55,790 nucleotides of DNA from Massilia timonae CCUG 45783 (lineage in GTDB: Bacteria > Pseudomonadota > Gammaproteobacteria > Burkholderiales > Burkholderiaceae_D): contig NZ_JH992925.1 in the NCBI RefSeq assembly GCF_000315425.1, forward strand, positions 214,348 to 270,137, in the 5' to 3' direction. A model generated the notes under the pieces. It worked only from the letters and a program-made list of their open reading frames with translations. It was not told the DNA's origin and did no database searches. Positions 42,079 through 53,221 of the stretch are shown here, piece by piece. The position numbers and the translations under genes were made by a program. Positions within the stretch are counted from its first letter, which is position 1. The number at the start of each line of letters is the position of its first letter.

Positions 42079-43049
42079 TGCGCGCCGACCGCATCGGCTA
42101 CTTCGGCAAGGTCCCGGCGCGCGCCGACTTCGTCAAGCTGGCCCACGACCCGGCCGCGATCGGCATGCTCGACGCCTGGCTGGCGCAGGTGATGACCCTG
42201 CTGCCGTCGGACGCGCGCTGGCGCTTTCACTACGATGCGATGGCGCCGGTGAGCTTCGCCCTGGTCGGCCCGGCGCGGCACCACGCGGTGGCCGGCCACC
42301 TGCTGGCCAGCCACGACCAGTCGGGGCGGCGCTTTCCCTTTCTCGCCACCCGCACGCTGGCGGTGAGCGATCCCGCCGCCTTCGTCGCGCGTTGTCCGCT
42401 GGCGTTCGCGCCGCTCTGGGTGTTCCTGGAAGAGATCTGCCCCAAGGTGCTGGGCGAGGGCGACCCCGCCGCCTACCTGCAGGCGATCGCCGACAGCGCG
42501 ATCGGGTTGGGAGACGAGGCGGCGCTGGCGCGCTGGATGGAGCACGGCACGATCGCCTCGCTCGACGGCCTGCTGGGCCGCGCAGTGTCGAGCGCCAGCG
42601 CGAATGCCAGCGCGGCGCGCCTGGTGCTGGCGCTGGGATTGCTGCTGCAGCCGGTCATGCACAGCCAGCCGGCCGAGCTGCATAAGAGCCTGGTGCTGCC
42701 GCTGCCGCACAACGCGTCGGCGCGCTATCCGGTGGCCGCCTTCTGGCTCGAGCTGATCACGCCTTTCCTGCGCCGCGCGCAATTCGACCTGGCGCTGTTC
42801 ATCACGCGCCAGGAAGAACGGCCGGTGCTGGTGGTGGGCTTTTGCGCGGCGCTGGCCGAAACCCTGCGCGCCGTGATCGATCCCCTGGTCGGCGCCGAGC
42901 TGCAGGTGCGCCTGCTGGACACGGACTGGATCGACGAGCAGCTGCAGTTCGACGCCGACGTGCGCCAGCTCTCCAGCCACCTGGCCCAGCCCGACCTGCC
43001 GCTGTCGCTGGCGCGCGACCTGTTCATGAAGACCTTCATCGGAGCCTGA
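42075..43049 (+). CDS. tagF: T6SS-associated protein TagF
   Basis: 324 residues. N-terminal RIGYFGKVPARADFVKL and HHAVAGHLLASHDQSGRRFP are the standard TagF (DUF2094, SciT) signature. TagF proteins act as post-translational repressors of T6SS firing in Pseudomonas and Agrobacterium. ATG at 42075 overlaps the tssM stop by 4 bp, and ATG at 42078 is immediately next in frame. No PppA domain is fused to it, and no PpkA/PppA/Fha genes are visible, so regulation may differ from the threonine-phosphorylation type. Confidence 0.9.
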   Translation: MMRADRIGYFGKVPARADFVKLAHDPAAIGMLDAWLAQVMTLLPSDARWRFHYDAMAPVSFALVGPARHHAVAGHLLASHDQSGRRFPFLATRTLAVSDPAAFVARCPLAFAPLWVFLEEICPKVLGEGDPAAYLQAIADSAIGLGDEAALARWMEHGTIASLDGLLGRAVSSASANASAARLVLALGLLLQPVMHSQPAELHKSLVLPLPHNASARYPVAAFWLELITPFLRRAQFDLALFITRQEERPVLVVGFCAALAETLRAVIDPLVGAELQVRLLDTDWIDEQLQFDADVRQLSSHLAQPDLPLSLARDLFMKTFIGA

Positions 43050-43050
43050 C

Positions 43051-43836
43051 GTGAAACTTCGCACCCTGACCCTGTTGCTTGGATTGGCCGCCGGATTGGC
43101 CGCCGGATTGCCGCTGGCCGCGCAGACGGCGCCAGGCGCGGCCGAGGCCCCGGTCGTGGTCAGCGGCATGGTGGCCGACGAAGCCGCCAAGGCCGCGCTG
43201 CTCGAGCGCCTGCGCGCCGTGTACGGTGCGCAGCGCGTGGTCGACCAGCTGTCGGTCGGCACCGTCTCGACGCCTGCCAACTGGAACAATTACGTGGGCA
43301 GCCTGATCGGGCCGAACCTGCGCCTGGTGAAGGGCGGCCAGCTGAAAGTCGAGGGCAACAGCGTCAGCCTGCGCGGTGACGTGGCGAGCGAAGCCCAGCG
43401 CCAGCAGATCGCCGGCGAGATCGCGGCCCGGCTCAATCCGACCTATACGGTCAACAACGGCCTGCGGGTGACCGTCTCGCAGCAGAGCGTGCTGGATGCG
43501 GCGCTGGCCGACCGCATCATCGAATTCGAGTCGGGCAAGGCGACCCTGACCCCGGCCGGCACCGAGGTGCTGGATGGGATGACGGCGGCCCTGAAAAAGC
43601 TCAACGGCGTGAAGGTCGAGGTGATCGGCCACACCGACAACGCCGGCTCGCGCGCCGGCAACCTGTCGCTGAGCCAGGCGCGCGCCGAGGCGGTGAAGGC
43701 CTATGTGGTAAGCCAGGGGATCGCGGAAGAATCGATCGCGGTGTCGGGCGAAGGCCCGGACCGGCCGGTGGCCGACAACCGCACGCCGGAGGGCAAGGCG
43801 CGCAACCGGCGCATCGAGTTCAAGGTCATCCAGTAG
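43051..43836 (+). CDS. OmpA-family peptidoglycan-binding protein with BON-like domains
   Basis: 261 residues: signal peptide (GLAAGLPLAAQ, cut around residue 25), then BON-like repeats (LKVEGNSVSLRGDVASEAQR), and a C-terminal OmpA domain with VEVIGHTDNAGSRAGNLSLS and the peptidoglycan-binding Arg region GKARNRRIEFKVI. The layout is like that of BON+OmpA envelope proteins. In the T6SS it probably anchors the complex to the cell wall, because TssL here lacks its own OmpA extension. Starts with GTG, 1 bp after the tagF stop, with GGAG 7 bases upstream. Confidence 0.88.
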   Translation: MKLRTLTLLLGLAAGLAAGLPLAAQTAPGAAEAPVVVSGMVADEAAKAALLERLRAVYGAQRVVDQLSVGTVSTPANWNNYVGSLIGPNLRLVKGGQLKVEGNSVSLRGDVASEAQRQQIAGEIAARLNPTYTVNNGLRVTVSQQSVLDAALADRIIEFESGKATLTPAGTEVLDGMTAALKKLNGVKVEVIGHTDNAGSRAGNLSLSQARAEAVKAYVVSQGIAEESIAVSGEGPDRPVADNRTPEGKARNRRIEFKVIQ

Positions 43837-43842
43837 AACAGC

Positions 43843-43869
43843 GGCCCCGGGACCGATGATCCCGGGGCC
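43843..43869 (+). terminator. Hairpin between convergent T6SS transcripts
   Basis: Perfect 10-bp GC stem (43843-43852 with 43860-43869) and a 7-base loop, 6 bp after the OmpA stop. No T-tract, so it may be a stem that stabilises mRNA or stops both converging transcripts only in part. Confidence 0.6.
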
Positions 43870-43879
43870 ATTCCCCATT

Positions 43880-44635
43880 TCAGGGCAGGGTGATGGTCAC
43901 ATGCGCCGCCTTCGGCGGCAGCTTGACCAGGTCGTTGTAGTGCGCCAGCGCGAACTCGGACTCGTTGCCCAGCACGGTGCGGAAACCCACGTAGGCGCCC
44001 AGCCCGGCCAGCGTGAACACCGTGGCCAGCACCCACAGCGAGAGGTCGCTGCGCAGCCGGTTGACCACCTGGTCCGGGCGCTCGGCGTGCGGCGCGAAGC
44101 CGCGGGTGCGGCCGCGCATGCGCGCGATCTCGTCGCCCAGGCGCGCCACCAGGTAGTCCAGCTTGTCCTTGCCGTCCAGCGCATAGCGGCCCTGGAAGCC
44201 CAGCAGCAGGCACATATGGAAGACCTCCAGCGCCTCGACCTGCTGCGCGCCCTTGGCGCGCAAGTCTTCCAGGCGGTGGAAGAAATGCTCGCCGGCGAGC
44301 TGGTCGCCGAACACGCGCAGCTGCAGCGGACGGGTTTCCCAGGCCTCGCGCACCTCGTAGCTCGAGCGCAGGATGATCTCGTCCACCGCCGAGCAATAGG
44401 CGTACTTGGCCGCCGTCACGTCCTCGGCCGCGATGCCGAGCGCCTTGGCGCTGCGGTCGACGTCGGCCAGGAAGGCGGTCATATTGTCGGCGAAGGCGCC
44501 CTTGTCCTGCGGCCCGCAGCCGTTCTTCAGCAGGAACAGGGCGTGGAAGCCTTCGTACATGATGTCCACCAGCCGCTGGCGGCGGTTGGCGGCTTCGCCC
44601 CGGTGCGCGGCGCGGCGCTCGACGAAGGCGCTCAT
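43880..44635 (-). CDS. tssL: T6SS protein TssL (DotU/IcmH)
   Basis: 251 residues. DotU domain with FADNMTAFLADVDRSAKALG, KYAYCSAVDEIILRSSYEV, FGDQLAGEHFFHRLEDL and CLLLGFQGRYALDG, followed by a C-terminal membrane helix (LWVLATVFTLAGLGAYVGF, about 205-225) and a short periplasmic end. Cytoplasmic, C-tail-anchored; it links TssK and the baseplate to TssM. No peptidoglycan-binding extension. ATG at 44635 overlaps the tssK stop as ATGA. A longer open frame upstream is out of phase with tssK and not coding. Confidence 0.93.
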   Translation of the reverse strand: MSAFVERRAAHRGEAANRRQRLVDIMYEGFHALFLLKNGCGPQDKGAFADNMTAFLADVDRSAKALGIAAEDVTAAKYAYCSAVDEIILRSSYEVREAWETRPLQLRVFGDQLAGEHFFHRLEDLRAKGAQQVEALEVFHMCLLLGFQGRYALDGKDKLDYLVARLGDEIARMRGRTRGFAPHAERPDQVVNRLRSDLSLWVLATVFTLAGLGAYVGFRTVLGNESEFALAHYNDLVKLPPKAAHVTITLP

Positions 44636-45990
44636 GCCGACACCGCGATCAGTTCGAGGCGCAGCTCGCGCACGCCGTTCGGCACGTAGACCGAGATCGC
44701 CTGGGTCTTGAGCATCGCCTCGTACAGCGCGCCGCGGCCTTCGAGCACGAAGTAATAGGTGTCGGGCCGCACCGGAATCGCGCTCGGCACCTGGGGCGCA
44801 TGCACCAGCTTCACGCCGGGCAGCGCCGACAGCACGAACTTGTCGACGTCTTCCGGCGCGCCGACCTTGAACTGCAGCGGCACCGCCTCGACCAGGCGCA
44901 GCGCCGGCATGTCGGCCGCCACCGCCAGGTACAGGGTGGTCTGGGCATTGATGCGGCCCGAATCGAGCGCGCCCAGGTAGTAGGACGGGCGGTCCTTGTG
45001 CAGGGCGATGGTGAAGTAGCGGGACGAGATCACGGTATCCAACAGGTCGCGGATGATGCCGTCCAGGCGCGCGAACTGCGGGCCGGGATCGGCGTGGACG
45101 TAGGAAGGCAGGTCTTCGAGCCGGTAGCTGCGCGAATAGGTCATCAGGCCGCCGGCCAGCTCGAGCATGGCGCCGTACAGGCACTCGGGATGCAGCTCGC
45201 GGTGGTGCAGGTAGTGGGCCAGCGCCGCATAGCCGGCGCTGGCCGTGTGCAGCAGCCAGAACGAGGACACGTCGCCGCCGCGGATCTCGACCACGTTGCG
45301 GCTCGGCTCGCGCAGATCGCCGTACAGCGCATTGACCTTGGCCAGCAGCTTTTCCATCAGCCGCGCCAGGCCGACGTAAAGGCCGGCGCCGGGCATCGTC
45401 ACGGCGTCGATCGACAGGCTGGGTGGAATGAAACCGGGGTCGATCTCGAAGCCGCCGGTGGCCACGCGCCGCAGGCGCAGCAGCGCGAAGCTTTCATAGG
45501 CTTCCAGCGGCTCGCTGTCGGCCACCAGGCGCAGCGCCTTGCGCAGGTAGGTGACGGGGGCGTCGGCGGCCTGGGTATATAAATCCTGGGTCTCGCGGTC
45601 GATGCGCCCGAAGCGCACGTCGATGGTCTCCAGTCCTTCCAGGCCGTTGCCGCAATTGTCGCCATGCGTGCGCAGCGCCGGCAGGGCGGCGTGGTAGGTA
45701 ACCGTCTGCTGCGCCGGCGGCAGGTCGCCAAGTCGCACCTGCGGCGGCAGCACGTCGTCGCCCGGCGCGCGCACCACTTCGCCGTCGGGGAACAGCAGCG
45801 ACAGCTCGTCGATGCGCAGGATGTCGCTGCGCAGCGCGTCGAGGTCGACCGCCAGCTTGCGCACGCCCCAGCAATACGGATGCAGCGCACAGGCGGTCTG
45901 GTTCAGGCGCGCCTCGTGGTAGCGGTCCTGCTGCTGGAAATGCTGGGGCCGCAGGAACAATCCCTCGCCCCATAAGACCTTGGATGGCAT
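44632..45990 (-). CDS. tssK: T6SS baseplate protein TssK
   Basis: 452 residues. The start SKVLWGEGLFLRPQHFQQQD and FALLRLRRVATGGFEIDPGF, then IPPSLSIDA, are unmistakable TssK. It connects the baseplate to TssL/TssM. ATG at 45990, next to an in-frame GTG at 45993, with AGGAGG upstream. It sits between tssJ and tssL in one minus-strand operon. Its usual baseplate partners TssF and TssG are not in this window. Confidence 0.95.
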   Translation of the reverse strand: MPSKVLWGEGLFLRPQHFQQQDRYHEARLNQTACALHPYCWGVRKLAVDLDALRSDILRIDELSLLFPDGEVVRAPGDDVLPPQVRLGDLPPAQQTVTYHAALPALRTHGDNCGNGLEGLETIDVRFGRIDRETQDLYTQAADAPVTYLRKALRLVADSEPLEAYESFALLRLRRVATGGFEIDPGFIPPSLSIDAVTMPGAGLYVGLARLMEKLLAKVNALYGDLREPSRNVVEIRGGDVSSFWLLHTASAGYAALAHYLHHRELHPECLYGAMLELAGGLMTYSRSYRLEDLPSYVHADPGPQFARLDGIIRDLLDTVISSRYFTIALHKDRPSYYLGALDSGRINAQTTLYLAVAADMPALRLVEAVPLQFKVGAPEDVDKFVLSALPGVKLVHAPQVPSAIPVRPDTYYFVLEGRGALYEAMLKTQAISVYVPNGVRELRLELIAVSA

Positions 45991-46046
45991 CACAATCGCC
46001 TCCTCGTCGTTCAGAAAAGACTAGCTTGCAGGAAAGTCGACAACGA

Positions 46047-46625
46047 TTATTGACAGCGCACAGAGCCCAGCGCCGCCGTACCGGAACCGACGCTCATCGC
46101 GCAGGCGTGCAGGCCGACGTTCAGGCCGTCGCGCTCGGCCTCCAGGCTGCTCACCGCGGTGCGCCAGCGGCCGGCGGCCGGGGTATGGAACAGGGCCACG
46201 ATGCCGACGTGGCCGGCTTCGCGCGCGACTTTTTCCGTGACCTCGTAGCGCTGGCCCGGCACCAGCATGATCTCGCGCACCTCGACCAGGTCGGCGCCCA
46301 GGCTCTCGCGCTCGAGGCGCGGATCGAGGAAGGTGGCGTAGGGCGCGCCCTCGAAGGCATCCTTCTGGCGCAGCTTGTACAGGCGCACCGCCAGCGCCAG
46401 CGGCTGGCCGCGCGCGTCCACGTTCAAGCGCGTGGCGGCGTGCAGCCTGAGCGGCACGTTGCGCGGCGGCTTTTGCGACTCGGGCAGTTCGGCCGGCTTG
46501 CGCAGGCCGGCCGCCTCCAGCGCCACGCCCGCCAGCGGCGCCAGCGCGGCGCCGCCGCAACCGGCGAGCGCCGCTGCCAGCGCGATCGCCACGACCGGCA
46601 GCTTGAACGGGTTGGGCGTCCCCAT
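46047..46625 (-). CDS. tssJ: T6SS outer-membrane lipoprotein TssJ
   Basis: 192 residues with lipobox ALAGCGG (Cys near residue 23). The transthyretin-like domain is seen as VPLRLHAATRLNVDARGQPL and LAVRLYKLRQKDAFEGAPY, then REIMLVPGQRYEVTEKVARE and VGIVALFHTPAAGRWRTAV, the usual TssJ sequence. It anchors TssM to the outer membrane. ATG at 46625 with GAGGAGA upstream. First gene of the tssJ-tssK-tssL operon, divergent from the TPR-tssB operon across 196 bp. Confidence 0.92.
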   Translation of the reverse strand: MGTPNPFKLPVVAIALAAALAGCGGAALAPLAGVALEAAGLRKPAELPESQKPPRNVPLRLHAATRLNVDARGQPLALAVRLYKLRQKDAFEGAPYATFLDPRLERESLGADLVEVREIMLVPGQRYEVTEKVAREAGHVGIVALFHTPAAGRWRTAVSSLEAERDGLNVGLHACAMSVGSGTAALGSVRCQ

Positions 46626-46767
46626 CAACGATCTCCTCGCAATTGTCCTAAGGCACCAGGCTTGGATTGAACCCGATCCCCGCCGGTGCACGCTGACACC
46701 GCGCAAACGCAAGCGACATCCAACAGTGCTTGCTTGAACTCGCTTTTCATTGACAGTGCACAACTTC

Positions 46768-46784
46768 TTGGCAAGCACGATGCG
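46768..46784 (+). promoter_or_regulatory. Candidate sigma-54 promoter of the TPR-tssBC-hcp operon
   Basis: TTGGCAAGCACGATGCG matches the -24/-12 pattern: GG at 46770-46771 and GC at 46782-46783 with exactly 10 bases between, and TTGGCA fully conserved at -24. The -12 half is weaker (ATGC instead of TTGC). Transcription would start about 25 bp before the ribosome site of the TPR gene. T6SS genes of several proteobacteria are sigma-54 dependent. Confidence 0.45.
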
Positions 46785-46821
46785 AATAATGGGGGCTTGT
46801 TCACCCACTGGAGAGACGAAC

Positions 46822-47400
46822 ATGATCCGCAAACGCCTGTTACCCCTGCTGGTCGGGGTCGCCGCCCTGGCCGGGTGCGCCACCGACGGCACGGGCACGA
46901 CCGCCAAGCGCGCCGCCGTGTCCGAGAATATCTATGCCGAAGCCGATGCCGCCCTCGCGGCCGGGCAGAGCGACAAGGCCGTGAGCCTGCTCAAGGACGC
47001 GAGCAGGGCGCATCCGGTCGACAAGAAGCCCTGGGTGCGCATGGCCCAGATCCGCTTCGACGCCACCCAGTACGGCGACGCCATCAGCAGCGCGCAGGAA
47101 GCGCTGGCGCGCGACCCCGACGACACGCTGGCCTACAGCATCCTGGCCGTCAGCGGCCTGCGCGTGGCCAGCAAGGCGCTGGCCGACCTGACGCGCAAGA
47201 ACAATCTGCAGGGTTCGGTGCGCAGCGAAGCGCAAGACCTGGCCAAGCTGCTGCGCACCAGCCTGGGCGAAGAGGTGCTGGTCACGACCCGCCCGGCCGC
47301 GCGCCCGGCGTCGAGCCGCAGGACCCCGAGCCAGCCGGCGGTGGCGGCGCCGCCGCGTCCGGCGGCCAGCAGCGGCAGTCCGTTCGACGTGCTGAAATAA
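46822..47400 (+). CDS. T6SS-linked TPR-containing lipoprotein
   Basis: 192 residues. Signal peptide with lipobox ALAGC (Cys near residue 19), then two to three TPR-like helical pairs (YAEADAALAAGQSDKAVSLL, AQIRFDATQYGDAISSAQEAL), then a Pro/Ala-rich tail. It is the first gene of the operon with tssB, tssC and hcp. ATG at 46822 has GGAGAG upstream. Its role in secretion is unknown. Position and lipobox suggest an outer-membrane-linked assembly or stability factor. Confidence 0.8.
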   Translation: MIRKRLLPLLVGVAALAGCATDGTGTTAKRAAVSENIYAEADAALAAGQSDKAVSLLKDASRAHPVDKKPWVRMAQIRFDATQYGDAISSAQEALARDPDDTLAYSILAVSGLRVASKALADLTRKNNLQGSVRSEAQDLAKLLRTSLGEEVLVTTRPAARPASSRRTPSQPAVAAPPRPAASSGSPFDVLK

Positions 47401-47426
47401 ATCCATCTTCCCCCACTGGAGTCGAC

Positions 47427-47930
47427 ATGGCCAAGAGCGAAAGCGTACAAAAACGCTTGCAGAAGGTGCGCGCGCCGCGCGTGCAGATGACCTATGACGT
47501 CGAGATCGGCGACGCGATCGAGAACAAGGAGCTGCCCTTCGTGGTCGGCGTGGTCGGCGACTTCGGCCTGGATCCCAAGGCCGAGAAGAAGCGCCTCAAG
47601 GACCGCAAGTTCGTCAATGTCGACGCCGGCAACTTCGACGAGGTGCTGGGCGCCGTCGCGCCCGTGGCCACCTTCAAGGTCGACAACCACCTGTCGCCGG
47701 ACGGCGGCCAGTTCGGGGTGCAGCTGCAGTTTCGCGAGATGAACGACTTCCGGCCCGAGTCGGTGGTGCGCCAGGTGGCGCCGCTGGCCGGGCTGCTCGA
47801 TGCGCGCACCAAGCTGGCCGACCTGCGCAACAAGCTGGCCGGGAACGACAAGCTCGAAGACATCCTGACCGAGGTGCTGGGCAACACCGAAAAACTCGAC
47901 AGCCTGCGCAAATCGGGCAAGGGAGAGTGA
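47427..47930 (+). CDS. tssB: T6SS contractile sheath small subunit TssB
   Basis: 167 residues, standard TssB: SVQKRLQKVRAPRVQMTYDV, KELPFVVGVVGDFGLDP, FVNVDAGNFDEVLGAVAPV, FREMNDFRPESVVRQV. Forms the sheath around the Hcp tube with TssC. GGAG lies 5 bases before the ATG. It starts 26 bp after the TPR lipoprotein gene and ends 1 bp before tssC. An overlapping longer open frame upstream is not coding. Confidence 0.97.
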   Translation: MAKSESVQKRLQKVRAPRVQMTYDVEIGDAIENKELPFVVGVVGDFGLDPKAEKKRLKDRKFVNVDAGNFDEVLGAVAPVATFKVDNHLSPDGGQFGVQLQFREMNDFRPESVVRQVAPLAGLLDARTKLADLRNKLAGNDKLEDILTEVLGNTEKLDSLRKSGKGE

Positions 47931-47931
47931 G

Positions 47932-49422
47932 ATGGCGGCGGTATTCGAATCCACCCAAGCTGCGGCGGCGGCGCCGGAACTGGACGCTTCGCTGCTCGAC
48001 CAGATCGTCGAAGAAAGCCGCGTGGCGGCGTCGAGCAGCGAGCACGAACGCGCGCGCGACCTGATCTCGGAACTGGTGACCCAGGTGATGCAGGGGACGA
48101 TGGTGATCTCGTCCAACCTGTCGGCCACCATCGATGCGCGCCTGGCGGAACTGGACCGCATGATCTCCGATCAGCTCTCGGCGATCATGCATGCGCCCGA
48201 ATTCCAGAAGCTCGAGCGCAGCTGGACTGGCCTCAACTACCTGGTCAGGAACAGCACCACGAGCGCCAACCTGCAGATCCGCATGCTCAATGCCAGCAAG
48301 CGCGAGCTGGTCAAGGACTTCCAGTCGGCGATGGAGTTCGACCAGAGCACGATGTTCAAGAAGATCTACGAGGAAGAATTCGGCACCTTCGGCGGCGCGC
48401 CGTACGGCACCCTGATCGGCGACTTCGAGATCTCGCGCCAGCCCGAGGACATCTACTTCCTCGAGCAGATGTCGCATGTGGCCGCGGCCAGCCACGCGCC
48501 CTTCATCACCTCGAGCAGTCCCGAATTGTTCGGCGTCGAGAGTTTCGGCGACCTGGGCAAGCCGCGCGACCTGGCCAAGGTGTTCGACACCGTCGAATAC
48601 GCCAAGTGGAAGGCGTTCAGGGAATCCGAGGATTCGCGCTACGTCGGCCTGTGCCTGCCGCGCTTCCTGGGGCGCCTGCCATACCACCCGGCCGACGGCA
48701 TGACGACCGAAGGTTTCAACTACGTCGAGGACGTGGACGGCAGCGACCACTCCAAATACCTGTGGTGCAACGCGGCCTATGCCTTCGGCGCGCGCCTGAC
48801 GCGCGCCTTCGAGGACTATGGCTGGTGCGCCGCGATCCGCGGCGTCGAAGGCGGCGGCCTGGTCGAGAACCTGCCGACCCACACCTTCAAGACCGACGAA
48901 GGAGAAGTGGCGCTGAAATGCCCGACCGAGGTCGCGATCACCGACCGCCGCGAGAAGGAGCTGTCCGATCTCGGCTTCATCTCGCTGGTGCATTGCAAGA
49001 ACACCTCGTATGCGGCCTTCTTCGGCGCCCAATCGGCCCAGAAGGCGCGCAAGTACAACAACGAGGCGGCCAATGCCAATGCCGTGCTGTCGTCGCAGCT
49101 GCAGTACATCTTCGCCGTGTCGCGCATCGCGCACTACATGAAGTCCATGATGCGCGACAAGATCGGCAGCTTCGCCGCCGCCTCCAACGTCGAGGATTAC
49201 CTGAACCGCTGGCTGACCCAGTACGTCCTGCTCGACGATAACGCGAGCCAGGACCAGAAGGCGCAATTCCCGCTGCGCGAAGCCAGCGTGCAGGTGTCCG
49301 AGGTGCCGGGCCGCCCCGGCGTGTATCGCGCCGTGTCGTTCCTGCGGCCGCACTTCCAGCTCGATGAGCTTTCCGTTTCGCTCCGTTTGGTCGCGGAGCT
49401 GCCGCAGTCGACCAAAAGCTAG
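47932..49422 (+). CDS. tssC: T6SS contractile sheath large subunit TssC
   Basis: 496 residues, full length. LERSWTGLNYLVRNSTTSAN, EEEFGTFGGAPYGTLIGDFE, CLPRFLGRLPYH, CNAAYAFGARLTRAFEDYGW and the end FLRPHFQLDELSVSLRLVAE are TssC hallmarks. Assembles with TssB into the sheath, which ClpV (tssH, downstream) disassembles after contraction. Starts 1 bp after the tssB stop. Confidence 0.97.
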   Translation: MAAVFESTQAAAAAPELDASLLDQIVEESRVAASSSEHERARDLISELVTQVMQGTMVISSNLSATIDARLAELDRMISDQLSAIMHAPEFQKLERSWTGLNYLVRNSTTSANLQIRMLNASKRELVKDFQSAMEFDQSTMFKKIYEEEFGTFGGAPYGTLIGDFEISRQPEDIYFLEQMSHVAAASHAPFITSSSPELFGVESFGDLGKPRDLAKVFDTVEYAKWKAFRESEDSRYVGLCLPRFLGRLPYHPADGMTTEGFNYVEDVDGSDHSKYLWCNAAYAFGARLTRAFEDYGWCAAIRGVEGGGLVENLPTHTFKTDEGEVALKCPTEVAITDRREKELSDLGFISLVHCKNTSYAAFFGAQSAQKARKYNNEAANANAVLSSQLQYIFAVSRIAHYMKSMMRDKIGSFAAASNVEDYLNRWLTQYVLLDDNASQDQKAQFPLREASVQVSEVPGRPGVYRAVSFLRPHFQLDELSVSLRLVAELPQSTKS

Positions 49423-49452
49423 CACTTATTCTTAACTTACTTGGAGTAGAAC

Positions 49453-49944
49453 ATGGCAATTGACGTGTACCTGCAGATCGACGGGATCAAGGGCGAATCG
49501 ATGGACGACAAGCACAAGGACTGGATCGAGTGCACCTCGGTGGCGTGGGGCGTGAGCCAGCCGCGTTCGGCCACCGCGTCCACCGGCGGCGGCCACACGG
49601 CCGAGCGCTGCGAGCACCAGGAGATCGCGCTGACCAAGCTGGCCGACCTGTCGTCGCCGATCCTGCTGCAGACCTGCTCGGCCGGCAAGACGATCCCGAA
49701 AGCCAAGCTGGAATTCATGCGCGCCGACGGCCAGGGCGAGCGCATCAAGTATTTCGAGATCGAGCTCGAGAACGTCCTGATCGGCGGCATCAGCCCCAGC
49801 GTATCCGAAGGCAGCATCATCCAGGAGCAGGTCGGCCTGAAGTTCTCGAAGATCAAATGGAAGTACACCCAGCAGAAGGTCACCGGCGGCGCCGGCGGCA
49901 ACACCTCCGGCGGCTGGGACCTGGCGGCCAACAAGGTCGTCTGA
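49453..49944 (+). CDS. hcp: T6SS inner-tube protein Hcp (TssD)
   Basis: 163 residues, usual Hcp length. MAIDVYLQIDGIKGES, SVAWGVSQPRSA and LTKLADLSSPILLQTCSAGK, plus the tail FSKIKWKYTQQ, identify it. Hcp hexamers stack into the secreted tube. TTGGAG precedes the ATG. A strong hairpin with a T-rich loop lies 21 bp after the stop, before tssE, which may allow more Hcp than TssE to be made. Confidence 0.97.
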   Translation: MAIDVYLQIDGIKGESMDDKHKDWIECTSVAWGVSQPRSATASTGGGHTAERCEHQEIALTKLADLSSPILLQTCSAGKTIPKAKLEFMRADGQGERIKYFEIELENVLIGGISPSVSEGSIIQEQVGLKFSKIKWKYTQQKVTGGAGGNTSGGWDLAANKVV

Positions 49945-49965
49945 GCGGCGTCGCCGCTCTCGTTC

Positions 49966-50004
49966 GCGCGGCGGCTGCGCTTTTTGCATTGCAGCGCGCC
50001 GCGC
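49966..50004 (+). promoter_or_regulatory. Strong hairpin in the hcp-tssE gap
   Basis: Arms 49966-49978 and 49991-50004 pair over 13 bp with one bulged base; the 12-base loop contains TTTTT. It resembles an attenuator or mRNA-stabilising stem after hcp rather than a normal terminator, since no T-tract follows the 3' arm. Confidence 0.6.
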
Positions 50005-50027
50005 ATCCGACATCCCCGGGAGGCACC

Positions 50028-50498
50028 ATGAAAGGCTTCACGCCGGGCCTGCTCGACCGCCTGATGGTCGACGAGGGCGCGGCCGGCGCCGCGCTGGGCG
50101 TCGAGCAGCTCAAGGACAGCGTCGCGCGCGACCTGGAAGCCCTGCTCAATACCCGCATCGCGCTGGACGTCGCCCACCTCGAAGGCTATCCGGCGGCGCG
50201 CACCTCGATCCTGCACTACGGCCTGATCGACTTCGCCGGTTTCTGCCTGACCAGCAGCATCGACCGCGCCGCCGTCTGCGCCAGCATCGAAGATGCGATC
50301 GCCACCCACGAGCCGCGCCTGCTCGACGCGCGCGCCGTGCTCGAGCCGGAGGCGGGCGACGTCAACCGCCTGCACTTCGCGATCCATGCCCGGCTGGCGG
50401 TCGACGGCCTGCTCGAGCCGGTCAACTTCAATGCGGTGCTGCAGCCGTCGTCGCTGCACTACGAAATCAACCGCGCCGCCCGGCCGCCCCGGGGCTGA
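50028..50498 (+). CDS. tssE: T6SS baseplate protein TssE (gp25-like)
   Basis: 156 residues. FTPGLLDRLMVDE, then LKDSVARDLEALLNTRIALD and SILHYGLIDFAGFCLTSSID, and the C-terminal EPVNFNAVLQPSSLHYEI, match TssE/gp25-like proteins. It forms the sheath initiator on the baseplate. GGGAGG before the ATG at 50028. The 3' end looks complete. tssH follows after 40 bp, whereas tssF and tssG normally come next. Confidence 0.92.
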   Translation: MKGFTPGLLDRLMVDEGAAGAALGVEQLKDSVARDLEALLNTRIALDVAHLEGYPAARTSILHYGLIDFAGFCLTSSIDRAAVCASIEDAIATHEPRLLDARAVLEPEAGDVNRLHFAIHARLAVDGLLEPVNFNAVLQPSSLHYEINRAARPPRG

Positions 50499-50538
50499 AG
50501 AAGCGGCGCCACCACGCCACCATGACAAGGGAGCCACG

Positions 50539-53211
<2,673 letters not shown>

Positions 53212-53221
53212 GGAGGACGCC

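Noticed and set aside
46750..46755. TTGACA as the -35 of the TPR-tssB operon
   Set aside because: No -10-like hexamer at 16-18 bp; the sigma-54-like site just downstream fits better.
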